The notes: generated from the letters alone by a model not told the origin. A DNA stretch of 10,962 nucleotides from Methanosphaera sp. rholeuAM6 (GCA_003266105.1 MVAA01000078.1:1-10962), one strand, 5' to 3'. Positions 1 through 5,900 are shown, counted from the first letter of the stretch. Made by a program: numbers and translations.

Positions 1-288
1 GGTTTTGTTGAATATGGTGAAATGGTGGAAACGGCCGCAGTACGGGAGGCAAGGGAGGAAACGGGATTGGATGTGGAGTTGACGGAACTTGTCGGCGTGT
101 ATTCAGATCCCGACCGTGATCCAAGGGGACATACAGTAACTGTTGCATACAGAGCAAGAATTGTGGGGGGAAAACTTAAGTCAGACTCCGATGCAAAGGA
201 TGCGAGGTTTGTTACGGCAGGTCAAATCAATAGTATGGACCTGGCATTTGATCATAAAATTATATTACGGGATGCAAAAATAATATGA
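1..288 (+). CDS. Nudix hydrolase, 5'-truncated by window edge (ADP-ribose pyrophosphatase-like)
   Basis: The reading frame is open from base 1, so the gene starts outside the window and only its last 95 residues are seen. The first 23 visible residues form a complete Nudix box (G-x5-E-x7-R-E-x2-E-E-x-G-L): Gly1, Glu7, Arg15-Glu16, Glu19-Glu20, Gly22. This motif binds the divalent metal that hydrolyses nucleoside diphosphates linked to another moiety. The tail around residues 70-95, with its Ala-Phe-Asp-His segment, resembles small archaeal ADP-ribose or NTP pyrophosphatases. The Met codon at 22 lies inside the Nudix box and cannot be the real start. The exact substrate cannot be told. The next gene is 74 bp downstream with its own ribosome binding site, so a shared function is not implied. 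Confidence 0.9.
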   Translation, partial: GFVEYGEMVETAAVREAREETGLDVELTELVGVYSDPDRDPRGHTVTVAYRARIVGGKLKSDSDAKDARFVTAGQINSMDLAFDHKIILRDAKII

Positions 289-345
289 TTAACTTTATTG
301 TATAGTAGTAACAAATAGTTATATGATAATAAAACAAATTCAAAT

Positions 346-350
346 AGGAG
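346..350 (+). promoter_or_regulatory. Ribosome binding site of tfs, unusually long spacer
   Basis: AGGAG at 346-350 is the only Shine-Dalgarno-like sequence before the tfs ATG at 363. The spacer is 12 nt, longer than the usual 5-9. No other in-frame start lies closer to it, and the protein's first zinc cysteine at residue 4 supports the ATG at 363. Confidence 0.5.
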
Positions 351-362
351 AAAAGATTTAAA

Positions 363-680
363 ATGGAATTTTGTCCAGACTGTGGAAAAGTGTTATTTCC
401 AAAAGATGGTAAGTTCTCATGTGATGCCTGCGGTTATGAAAAAGCGGTGACCGAGGAATCAAAGAAACAGTACGAGGTTGCAGAGAAGGTTGATAAGGAG
501 GATACCATCATAGTAACGGATGGAAACGTTAAGACTTTACCGACCATCAAGGTCATCTGTCCGAAATGTGATAATAAGCTGGCTTTCTGGTGGCTTCAGC
601 AGACCAGAAGTGCCGATGAATCAGAAACAAGATTCTTCAGATGTACCGAATGTGACTACACCTGGCGTGAATACGATTAG
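363..680 (+). CDS. tfs: Transcription factor S (archaeal TFIIS/RPB9-like transcript cleavage factor)
   Basis: This 105-residue protein has two zinc ribbons. The N-terminal one uses Cys4, Cys7, Cys20 and Cys23. The C-terminal one uses Cys66, Cys69, Cys94 and Cys97 and carries the acidic Asp85-Glu86 hairpin tip. In the TFS/TFIIS family that tip enters the RNA polymerase secondary channel and stimulates cleavage of backtracked transcripts, rescuing stalled polymerase and aiding proofreading. The intact acidic pair argues for an active cleavage factor rather than an inhibitory TFS paralogue. Length is normal for the family. In related methanogens tfs lies near pcn; here two unrelated genes lie between them. 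A hairpin overlapping the stop codon and three T-runs follow, so the transcript probably ends there. Confidence 0.95.
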   Translation: MEFCPDCGKVLFPKDGKFSCDACGYEKAVTEESKKQYEVAEKVDKEDTIIVTDGNVKTLPTIKVICPKCDNKLAFWWLQQTRSADESETRFFRCTECDYTWREYD

Positions 681-749
681 ATTATTATTTTAATCGTAAA
701 CTTTACCCTCTTTTTAAATTCAACTATTTTTTAAAATTTATAATTTTTT
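672..749 (+). terminator. Hairpin plus three T-runs after tfs
   Basis: An 8-bp perfect dyad (arms TACGATTA at 672-679 and TAATCGTA at 691-698, 11-nt loop) spans the tfs stop codon. T-runs follow at 711-715, 727-732 and 744-749. Archaeal RNA polymerase terminates at T-rich non-template tracts, so the T-runs are the likely signal; the hairpin may be an extra element or chance in AT-rich DNA. Confidence 0.6.
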
Positions 750-771
750 AACAGTAACTTATTTATTTATT

Positions 772-790
772 GAAAAAAATATAATATAAT
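772..790 (+). promoter_or_regulatory. Candidate BRE/TATA promoter of the 844-1671 gene
   Basis: A purine stretch GAAAAAAA followed by TATAATATAAT matches an archaeal TFB-recognition element plus TATA box. Transcription would start about 25 nt downstream, near 808-812, giving a leader of roughly 30 nt before the ATG at 844. This is a by-eye match in AT-rich DNA. Confidence 0.35.
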
Positions 791-843
791 CAGTAGTAAT
801 ATATTACTTTATTTTTATAAAAATTCGGTTAAAGTGAGTAGTC

Positions 844-1671
844 ATGGCAACAAAAAAACAAAAATCCATTAAAGAGGAACAGGTCAATGAAGATCCTTTC
901 AAAGAACTTAATGAGATTGATGATGACCTGACTATAGAAACCGAAAAAGATTTTTTTGATGAACTAGAACAATCCAATTTAGAAAATGTTCCAGAATATG
1001 ATAGCAAAAGTGGAAAAATAATTGACGGTTCAGAAGCTGCTTCTCAAACAGAGGAATCTGTTGAAGAGGTTGAAGATAAAAAGTCTTCCAAAAAGGCTAA
1101 AAAGGCTAAATCTAAAAAGGCTAATGAATCATCTCTTGAAAAAGCGGATATCAAAAAATCTAATGTAAAGGACAAGATAAACCTGTCTAAAGTTAAATTA
1201 TCCAAACCTAAATCATCAATGCCGAAACCTAACAGGCAGGCTAAGAAACTATCTTCAGATAAGAAGAATGATGATACTAAAATAATTGACAACGTTAAGG
1301 TAGACAGTGAAGGTGTTCCGTTACTTAACCAATTTGATACGGATAAAATTAAGGAGTCAAGCTTTTTCCCTAGGATTACCATGTCTAGGATATCATTATC
1401 TAAAGTTGTCATGATTGTTGTCGGTTTGATTGTTACAATTACGGGAATATACCAGGCAATGAATGATGTTGTTCGCATATCCGACCATGTAATGTATGGA
1501 GAACACGGATCGTTGGCTTATGGTTTAATATTCTTCGGTATTATAATCATGATTTTGGCATTCTATAAGGAAATTATGAACATGGCCGGTTTGAACAATC
1601 TGGAAACGGTTATTGATGAAGAATCACAGTCCAAGCCGGAAGCCGAAGACAAGAAAACAGAAAAAAAATAG
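844..1671 (+). CDS. Unrecognised lysine-rich protein with two C-terminal membrane helices
   Basis: I do not recognise a family for this 275-residue protein. Residues 1-80 are acidic (many Glu/Asp), and residues 80-145 are strongly basic and low in complexity, with a KKAKKAKSKKA run at 83-93 and repeated Ser-Lys-Pro steps. Two hydrophobic segments at about 186-205 and 223-241 look like a membrane hairpin, followed by a charged tail. There is no signal peptide, so the long N-terminal part probably lies in the cytoplasm. A weak GTGA ribosome binding motif at 834-837 supports the ATG at 844. It stands alone between tfs and a convergent acyltransferase gene. The basic region could bind nucleic acid or acidic partners near the membrane, but that is only inference from composition. 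Confidence 0.8.
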   Translation: MATKKQKSIKEEQVNEDPFKELNEIDDDLTIETEKDFFDELEQSNLENVPEYDSKSGKIIDGSEAASQTEESVEEVEDKKSSKKAKKAKSKKANESSLEKADIKKSNVKDKINLSKVKLSKPKSSMPKPNRQAKKLSSDKKNDDTKIIDNVKVDSEGVPLLNQFDTDKIKESSFFPRITMSRISLSKVVMIVVGLIVTITGIYQAMNDVVRISDHVMYGEHGSLAYGLIFFGIIIMILAFYKEIMNMAGLNNLETVIDEESQSKPEAEDKKTEKK

Positions 1672-1682
1672 TTTTAATTCAA

Positions 1683-1750
1683 TTTTTTGATTATAGAATT
1701 TATTTTTAAATCAAATTTTTCCATACCCTTTAATATCATACTCCTTTTTT
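1683..1750 (+). terminator. T-rich tracts after the lysine-rich membrane protein gene
   Basis: T-runs of 5-6 occur at 1683-1688, 1703-1707, 1716-1720 and 1745-1750, starting 12 nt after the stop codon. This fits archaeal T-tract termination for the plus-strand gene. The region also lies beyond the end of the convergent minus-strand gene. Confidence 0.5.
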
Positions 1751-1784
1751 ATCATTATAATTATATTCCTTAATACAGCCATTC

Positions 1785-1821
1785 AAAAAAAATAGGATTT
1801 TCACATTTTTCATAAAAAATG
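1785..1821 (-). terminator. Hairpin plus T8 terminator of the acyltransferase gene
   Basis: Read on the minus strand, a 7-bp dyad (CATTTTT / AAAAATG at 1804-1821, 4-nt loop) lies 18 nt past the acyltransferase stop codon. It is followed by a run of eight T (plus-strand A at 1785-1792). Position and order fit a terminator. Confidence 0.5.
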
Positions 1822-1838
1822 GGAAATGGTTAAGGGAT

Positions 1839-2882
1839 TTAATATTTCATCCCAGTAAACCTTTGCAGTATGGGTATTCTGTTCATGACATTCAGCACAA
1901 CATACGTTACGACTATTATGACGGCCAGACACACCGGTATGTTAATAAACGGACTAAGCTCAATTGACCATATTCCATTCAACGGTATCAGCAGGTGTAT
2001 CAGGTAGAGTCCGAACGTTATTTCTGCAAACTTTCTCATAAACTCGTTGACGGAATCGCTTCTTGTTTTGAACACCGTTTTGAAATCAACGTTCTTAAGC
2101 ATCAGAAACATTCCCATGGCCTTAAACACTGAGCTGGGTGCCAGGTTAAGATATCCCACATAATCCATGTTCAGCTGTCCGCTCATCCATGTAGGTATGA
2201 GAATGCTAAGAAGCATCATTAACGTACCTGCAATGAAGAGCGCCAAACCCAGCGTGAAGCTGTTGGCATATTTTGAATCCGTCGTGTTAAGATAATATCC
2301 AAGTACGAAGAATCCAAGATATCCCGTGAAAAGGTTAACGTATTCAAGTATCATTATCCGGGTATTGAAGTAGTTAAGCACCAGCACTGCAAACCACACT
2401 ACTAAAAAGTATTTTATTTCCCTTTCATCGGTGTTGCTTATCCATTTGCGGATAATCGGCAGCATCAGGTAAAATCCGATAATCATGTAAATGTACCAGA
2501 ATTCTATTGATATGATGTTGGGATTTAATATGCAGTTTACAAATCCACCTACAAAGTCGTAGGCAGAAGCAGCAACTATTGAATGGTCAATGAATATCAT
2601 TTTCAAATAGAAGACAAACAGCCAGAAGACAAAGGGCACCATTACCCGTTCTATGCGGTGAGGCAGCCTGTCTATTGACTGTGGTCTGTCCAACAGCAGT
2701 AAACCCGAAACAAGCACAAACAGCAGTACGCCGGATCTTGTTATGGAATAGAACAGTGCTCCCTGATACCATATTCCTGAAAACAGGGGAGTTTTTGACA
2801 GGTAATTTCCGCAAAGGTGAACTCCCATCACACCAAGAATCCCTATTACTCTCAAATAATCTGCGTATACAATTCGTTCCAT
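1839..2882 (-). CDS. Acyltransferase-3 family membrane protein (probable O-acyltransferase)
   Basis: This 347-residue integral membrane protein has about ten hydrophobic segments. The N-terminus has the family pattern: a Tyr-Ala-Asp-Tyr-Leu-Arg start, then a first helix with His22 in a Val-Met-Gly-Val-His-Leu context. That histidine is the likely catalytic residue, as in OafA/WecH-type enzymes. A second family mark is Arg49-Ser-Gly followed by a Leu-Phe-Val-Leu-Val-Ser-Gly helix at 50-60, and a Trp-Tyr-Ile-Tyr-Met helix near 129-133. Family members move acetyl or succinyl groups from cytoplasmic acyl-CoA to extracytoplasmic sugars, so a cell-surface glycan is the plausible target; the substrate is unknown. 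It is a single-gene unit, opposite in strand to its neighbours, between tfs and pcn. There is no strong Shine-Dalgarno before the ATG. The promoter region contains palindromes (2931-2969). Confidence 0.88.
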   Translation of the reverse strand: MERIVYADYLRVIGILGVMGVHLCGNYLSKTPLFSGIWYQGALFYSITRSGVLLFVLVSGLLLLDRPQSIDRLPHRIERVMVPFVFWLFVFYLKMIFIDHSIVAASAYDFVGGFVNCILNPNIISIEFWYIYMIIGFYLMLPIIRKWISNTDEREIKYFLVVWFAVLVLNYFNTRIMILEYVNLFTGYLGFFVLGYYLNTTDSKYANSFTLGLALFIAGTLMMLLSILIPTWMSGQLNMDYVGYLNLAPSSVFKAMGMFLMLKNVDFKTVFKTRSDSVNEFMRKFAEITFGLYLIHLLIPLNGIWSIELSPFINIPVCLAVIIVVTYVVLNVMNRIPILQRFTGMKY

Positions 2883-2888
2883 CTAATC

Positions 2889-2919
2889 ATTTCAATCCAA
2901 TTGTTTTATTATTTCAATC
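2889..2919 (+). repeat. Short direct repeat ATTTCAATC x2 in the acyltransferase leader
   Basis: The 9-mer ATTTCAATC occurs at 2889-2897 and 2911-2919, 22 bp apart (about two helical turns), between the candidate TATA box and the ATG. It may be a paired binding site or chance in AT-rich DNA. Confidence 0.35.
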
Positions 2920-2925
2920 ATTAAA

Positions 2926-2934
2926 ATCATATAA
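2926..2934 (-). promoter_or_regulatory. Candidate TATA box of the acyltransferase gene
   Basis: On the minus strand TTATATGAT is centred about 48 nt before the ATG at 2882. It would place transcription start near 2904 with a leader of about 20 nt. It overlaps the inner arm of the 2931-2950 inverted repeat, so a protein bound there would compete with TBP/TFB. Confidence 0.4.
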
Positions 2935-2969
2935 TGCCCTAAGGCATTATCATTGCAATGTTAAAACAT
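2931..2969. repeat. Three adjacent palindromes upstream of the acyltransferase gene
   Basis: Three dyads lie side by side: arms ATAATGCC / GGCATTAT with a 4-nt centre at 2931-2950, the perfect 10-bp palindrome CATTGCAATG at 2951-2960, and ATGTT-AA-AACAT at 2958-2969. The first overlaps the candidate TATA box of the minus-strand gene. The arrangement looks like an operator for a dimeric regulator; no regulator gene is seen in the window. Confidence 0.6.
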
Positions 2970-3282
2970 GAAGATAACTCTATTTTTCAAGGCATATAAT
3001 AATTTTCCCTCTGCACTAAAAAATACCGGAACACACACAAAGACAATAAAAAAAGACATGTTACACAATATAACACAAATAATGTAACACATAACGCCAG
3101 TATCAAAAACAACACTCTAAAACATAACAGACACGAAAAACAGCAAATATGACACAATAAAAAATTTCAGTAAATGCACTGATGGGAAGCGTTTAAAAAA
3201 ATTTAATATCAATGTTTGTCAGAAATTAATAATATAACAGAAAATTTTTGAAAATCATAAAATAATAGGAGAGTATGGCATA
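2970..3282. other. Intergenic region before pcn with A/C-rich strand asymmetry
   Basis: No gene with a start codon is visible here. Between about 3021 and 3180 the plus strand is roughly 55% A, 21% C, 16% T and 9% G by hand count, with recurring AACAC/ACACA words. One loose dyad (TGTTACA at 3059-3065, TGTAACA at 3083-3089) lies within it. A candidate promoter for pcn is the GCGTTTAAAAAAA to TTTAATA stretch at 3189-3208, which would give a leader of about 55 nt. No terminator for an incoming transcript is needed, because the upstream gene diverges. Confidence 0.5.
3267..3271 (+). promoter_or_regulatory. Ribosome binding site that selects the pcn GTG start
   Basis: AGGAG at 3267-3271 precedes the GTG at 3283 by 11 nt. 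An ATG at 3275 is closer but reads only Met-Ala-stop, its TAG sharing one base with the GTG (TAGTG). The protein alignment to the PCNA family starts at the GTG codon, so GTG is the true start. Confidence 0.6.
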
Positions 3283-4014
3283 GTGTTCAAACTAGTATTA
3301 AGTGACCCAAGTATTTTTAAAACAAGTTTTGATGCAATATCATCAATTGTCGACGAAGTACAGATAGAAGTAGATTCCGATGGACTAAGATTAAATGCTA
3401 TAGACAGAAGCCACATTACTTATGTCCATCTTGAGTTAAAGGAAAGTTTATTTGACATATATGAATGTGACAAACCAATCAAACTAAACCTTGACACAGA
3501 GGAACTGATGAAAGTTCTTAGAAGATCAAAATCCGATGATGTCATGGAACTGACAGTGGATGAAGGCAGCCTTATCCTCACATTTGAGGGAGCAGTTAAG
3601 AAAACGTTCAAAGTTAAACTCATAGACCTTGAATACGACACGCCTGCACAGCCGCAGATAGAATACCCCGTAAACATATCAATACCAATATCAACACTCA
3701 AGGAAGCAATACAGGATATTGAAATTGTAGCAGACAGGGTTTCATTCAATGTCGATGAAGATAACCTTACCCTGGAAGCTGTAGGAGACTTCTCCGATGC
3801 AAAAGTCGAATATCTTCACGGCGAAAAAGTTTCCGAAACTGCAAAGGCAATATATGCAATAGAAAACATCAAGGAAATGTTGAAGGCAGAAAAATTCGCA
3901 GACAACACCTACGTCCAGCTGGGTGATGACATGCCATTGACATTGGTCTTGGAACTATTAAACGATGAAGGGGAATTGTCATTCTTATTGGCTCCTAGAA
4001 TCGAAGAAGATTAA
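3283..4014 (+). CDS. pcn: DNA polymerase sliding clamp (PCNA)
   Basis: This 243-residue protein is PCNA over its full length. It opens with the family pattern of Phe-Lys then Ser-Phe-Asp-Ala-Ile at residues 15-19. It carries the Asp-Arg-Ser-His-Ile motif at 41-45, the interdomain connector around 113-130, and a C-terminal Leu-Ala-Pro-Arg segment near 236-239, which in known clamps forms part of the PIP-box binding surface. It forms a trimeric ring that tethers DNA polymerase, FEN1, ligase and other factors to DNA. The start is GTG. Low-GC methanogens usually have one clamp; no second copy is seen here. The GINS gene follows 56 nt downstream on the same strand, so the two are probably cotranscribed. 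Confidence 0.97.
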   Translation: MFKLVLSDPSIFKTSFDAISSIVDEVQIEVDSDGLRLNAIDRSHITYVHLELKESLFDIYECDKPIKLNLDTEELMKVLRRSKSDDVMELTVDEGSLILTFEGAVKKTFKVKLIDLEYDTPAQPQIEYPVNISIPISTLKEAIQDIEIVADRVSFNVDEDNLTLEAVGDFSDAKVEYLHGEKVSETAKAIYAIENIKEMLKAEKFADNTYVQLGDDMPLTLVLELLNDEGELSFLLAPRIEED

Positions 4015-4057
4015 ACTCTCTAACAGACAAGAATTAAAACAAATTTAACCATGTAAT

Positions 4058-4063
4058 AGGGGA
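4058..4063 (+). promoter_or_regulatory. Ribosome binding site that selects the GINS TTG start
   Basis: AGGGGA at 4058-4063 lies 7 nt before the TTG at 4071. The two nearby ATGs (4051 and 4065) are each followed at once by TAA and cannot encode protein. The TTG start gives the family-typical Met-Asp-x-Phe-Phe N-terminus. Confidence 0.6.
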
Positions 4064-4070
4064 AATGTAA

Positions 4071-5048
4071 TTGGATACTTTTTTTCAAAAATTAAGGGAT
4101 ATTCAGAAGAAGGAAAGAACGGCGGGAACATTATCCGAGATTGATGATTCTTTCTATACTGATGCTTCAAATTATCTTCAAGAATTATTAAAAAGGGTTA
4201 ACAATAATCCTCTATCATTGGAAGCATACCAATTACGTGATGCTCAGAGAATAACAACGGAAATTTGTGAAAGAAGAGAATTTAAGATTGTCAGTACTGC
4301 CGCAACAAACGTTCAGAAGGATCATGACGTATTCAAGGGACATAAAACGGATTCCGAATTGTATGACGTGATTCCATACAACGTTACCCCCGAGGAGGAA
4401 GAGTTTTACAGGAAAATAGTGGACATGATGGTAAGCCATCGTGAGCAGCTGATGGAAAAAATAATAATAAACAAGCAGGCCGGGCCAAAGGTCGGCTTCA
4501 AGTCTTCACATAAAAAGGAAGAAAGAAAAAAAGAGCAGACTGATGATGCTCAGCTTCAAAGCAATGCACCATCACAGAAGCCACACAATACAGAAAAGTC
4601 AAGGCCAAAAACACCAGTGCTTGATGAAGACCAGATTGCAATGATGTTTGGTAAAGCTCCCGATGACGTGTTGCTGGATGAAAACAACAATCCCGTCAAA
4701 CAGGTTAAGCGTGACATTAAAACGCCATTCAAGCCACCGGAACCTCCAAGGGAGGACACGGTAACACTTCAAAACACCGAAGAAAAGAAATCTGAAGCAG
4801 TACCTGAAGATGAATTTGAAGCTCAACAGAAAAAAGCCGAATCCCACAAGACTAAAACGGAAAGCAAAGCCGATAAAAAGGCCGGATTGAACGATCTGGA
4901 ACTTGTGGAATTTAAGCAGGAAATAACCACAGACATTCTTGATGAAAATGAAAAGACCTACGGTCCATTTTCAGTTGATGATATTGTGTTGCTTCCAAAG
5001 TCTATTGTTGAAATACTCGAAAGCAACAACATGATAAACGTTGTCTGA
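4071..5048 (+). CDS. GINS complex subunit, Gins51 type (CMG helicase accessory), with long charged linker
   Basis: The N-terminal 135 residues form the helical A domain, starting with Asp-x-Phe-Phe-x-x-Leu-Arg-x-Ile-Gln-Lys and containing an Ile-Asp-x-x-Phe-Tyr motif at 24-29. The C-terminal 30 or so residues carry the small B domain signature Tyr-Gly-Pro-Phe-x-x-x-Asp-Ile-x-x-Leu-Pro at 297-309. A-then-B order is the Sld5/Psf1 arrangement, called Gins51 (Gins15) in archaea. GINS binds MCM and, in archaea, the RecJ-like GAN nuclease, forming the replicative helicase. At 325 residues it is much longer than compact Gins51 proteins of under 200 residues. The extra length is a Lys/Glu/Pro-rich linker at about 138-275. 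The start codon is TTG. It lies just after pcn, consistent with shared replication expression. Confidence 0.9.
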   Translation: MDTFFQKLRDIQKKERTAGTLSEIDDSFYTDASNYLQELLKRVNNNPLSLEAYQLRDAQRITTEICERREFKIVSTAATNVQKDHDVFKGHKTDSELYDVIPYNVTPEEEEFYRKIVDMMVSHREQLMEKIIINKQAGPKVGFKSSHKKEERKKEQTDDAQLQSNAPSQKPHNTEKSRPKTPVLDEDQIAMMFGKAPDDVLLDENNNPVKQVKRDIKTPFKPPEPPREDTVTLQNTEEKKSEAVPEDEFEAQQKKAESHKTKTESKADKKAGLNDLELVEFKQEITTDILDENEKTYGPFSVDDIVLLPKSIVEILESNNMINVV

Positions 5049-5063
5049 TTCAATATCATTATC

Positions 5064-5096
5064 TTTTTTTGTCAACCCCCACATATTCCACTTTTT
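5064..5096 (+). terminator. T-tract terminator after pcn-GINS
   Basis: T7 at 5064-5070, 15 nt past the GINS stop codon, and T5 at 5092-5096 fit archaeal T-tract termination. They separate pcn-GINS from the ribosomal protein unit. Confidence 0.5.
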
Positions 5097-5155
5097 CTGA
5101 AATACTTAATTATAAATATAGATAATTAACATAATATAATATAGATAAATTATTG

Positions 5156-5179
5156 ATTGTTCTATGTTTAATGAACAAT
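5156..5179. repeat. Inverted repeat, 7-bp arms
   Basis: ATTGTTC at 5156-5162 pairs perfectly with GAACAAT at 5173-5179 across a 10-nt loop. It would lie near the 5' end of a transcript started from the TATA box at 5110. A 7-bp arm alone is not rare in such AT-rich DNA. Confidence 0.4.
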
Positions 5180-5252
5180 AGGATTAACTATTTATACACG
5201 GGTTCGGGACTATAGAATCAGTTATGTAGTCATATAAGAGCTTAAAGTGTAA

Positions 5253-5276
5253 TTTAATACAAACAAATGTATTAAA
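5253..5276. repeat. Inverted repeat, 9-bp arms
   Basis: TTTAATACA at 5253-5261 pairs perfectly with TGTATTAAA at 5268-5276 (6-nt loop AACAAA). A T5 run follows at 5284-5288. It could end a small RNA starting near 5140, or act as an operator. Confidence 0.5.
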
Positions 5277-5331
5277 CATAATATTTTTAAAGAATAAATT
5301 TAGAGAAATTATTTTTAATTTATTCAAATAT

Positions 5332-5362
5332 TTTATCGATAAATAAAGTAGCACTTACTTTA
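5332..5362. repeat. Palindrome and adjacent inverted repeat before rpl44e
   Basis: The perfect 12-bp palindrome TTTATCGATAAA at 5332-5343 directly abuts a dyad with arms TAAAGTA (5344-5350) and TACTTTA (5356-5362). They lie 58-89 nt before the rpl44e ATG, where a promoter or its operator would be expected. Confidence 0.4.
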
Positions 5363-5420
5363 ATAAAATAAAATTAAATTAAAGGAATAATTTAATTACG
5401 TAAAAATAAGAGGTGAAAAG

Positions 5421-5702
5421 ATGAAAATACCACGAGAAAGAAGGACTTACTGTCCAAAATGTAAAACTCATACGGTACACGAAGTGCACACGTCAAAAAG
5501 AAGAAAAGCAAGCGAACTTAAATGGGGGCAACGTCAGTTCAGACGTGTAACCGCAGGTTACAGGGGTTACCCAAGGCCGTTACCATCAGGAAGCAAACCG
5601 GTTAAAAAACTGGATTTAAGATACAAATGTAAGGAATGTGGAAAATCACACATTAAAGGTTCAGGATTCCGTGCAGGAAAAGTTGAATTTGTATCAAACT
5701 AA
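5421..5702 (+). CDS. rpl44e: 50S ribosomal protein L44e (eL42)
   Basis: This 93-residue basic protein matches the archaeal L44e family over its whole length. A zinc ribbon is formed by Cys11, Cys14, Cys70 and Cys73. Between the cysteine pairs is the Gly-Tyr-Pro-Arg-Pro-Leu-Pro-Ser-Gly loop at 49-57, which in eukaryotic and archaeal ribosomes lies at the tRNA exit site of the large subunit. The ATG follows a strong GAGGTGA ribosome binding site (5410-5416, spacer 4 nt). The eS27 gene follows after an 18-nt gap, and the two are almost always paired in archaea, so cotranscription is expected. Confidence 0.97.
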   Translation: MKIPRERRTYCPKCKTHTVHEVHTSKRRKASELKWGQRQFRRVTAGYRGYPRPLPSGSKPVKKLDLRYKCKECGKSHIKGSGFRAGKVEFVSN

Positions 5703-5720
5703 GTAAATGGAGGAATGTCA

Positions 5721-5900
5721 ATGGCTAAACAACAGAGCAATTTCTTGAAAGTCAAATGTGGAGACTGTGAAAACCACCAGGTTATATTTGACCATGCTGC
5801 ATCAACAGTAAAATGTGTCATATGCGGCAAAACCCTAGTGGAACCAAAAGGTGGACGTTCTAAAATTTACGCTCAAATCGTGGAAGTATTAAACTACTAA
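5721..5900 (+). CDS. rps27e: 30S ribosomal protein S27e (eS27)
   Basis: This 59-residue zinc-ribbon protein has Cys13, Cys16, Cys32 and Cys35, and the Gly-Gly-Arg-Ser-Lys segment typical of eS27 at 44-48. It binds 16S rRNA in the small subunit. I place the start at ATG 5721, not the in-frame ATG at 5715, because GGAGG at 5709-5713 ends only 1 nt before 5715 but 7 nt before 5721. The resulting Met-Ala-Lys start also fits. It sits 18 nt after rpl44e and 38 nt before aIF2-alpha, forming a translation operon. Confidence 0.95.
   Translation: MAKQQSNFLKVKCGDCENHQVIFDHAASTVKCVICGKTLVEPKGGRSKIYAQIVEVLNY

Larger units (their letters stand above)
5097..5420 (+). promoter_or_regulatory. Dyad-rich intergenic region: promoter and long leader of rpl44e, or a small RNA gene
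   Basis: No protein gene is seen in this very AT-rich gap. TTATAAATATA at 5110-5120 is a strong TATA-box match and would start transcription near 5140, about 280 nt before the rpl44e ATG. A less AT-rich patch at 5197-5210 (CACGGGTTCGGGAC) sits in the loop of a bulged 8-bp stem (5182-5191 with 5212-5219). Dyads flank it on both sides. Closer AT-rich stretches (5340-5390) could equally be the rpl44e promoter. GAGGTGA at 5410-5416 is the rpl44e ribosome binding site. Confidence 0.4.

Noticed and set aside
1044..1478. 144-codon minus-strand frame opposite the lysine-rich membrane protein
   Set aside because: It arises because the opposite strand is rich in Lys and Ser codons; no ribosome binding site or recognisable motif supports it.
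2889..2919. TTTCAATC copies as remnants of a CRISPR repeat
   Set aside because: Only two 9-mers 22 bp apart, with no longer repeat or regular spacers.
2990..3153. A roughly 50-codon stop-free plus-strand frame in the A/C-rich region
   Set aside because: It has no start codon or ribosome binding site; its Asn/Thr/Lys-rich translation only reflects the base skew.
3275..3283. ATG upstream of pcn as the start codon
   Set aside because: It reads only Met-Ala-stop; the PCNA sequence starts in another frame at GTG 3283.
5197..5219. GGGTTCGGGAC resembling the T-arm of a tRNA
   Set aside because: The flanking bases do not form a 5-bp T stem, and no acceptor, D or anticodon arms are present.
5715..5720. 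In-frame ATG as the rps27e start
   Set aside because: It lies 1 nt from GGAGG, too close for initiation; ATG 5721 has a 7-nt spacer and the family-like N-terminus.
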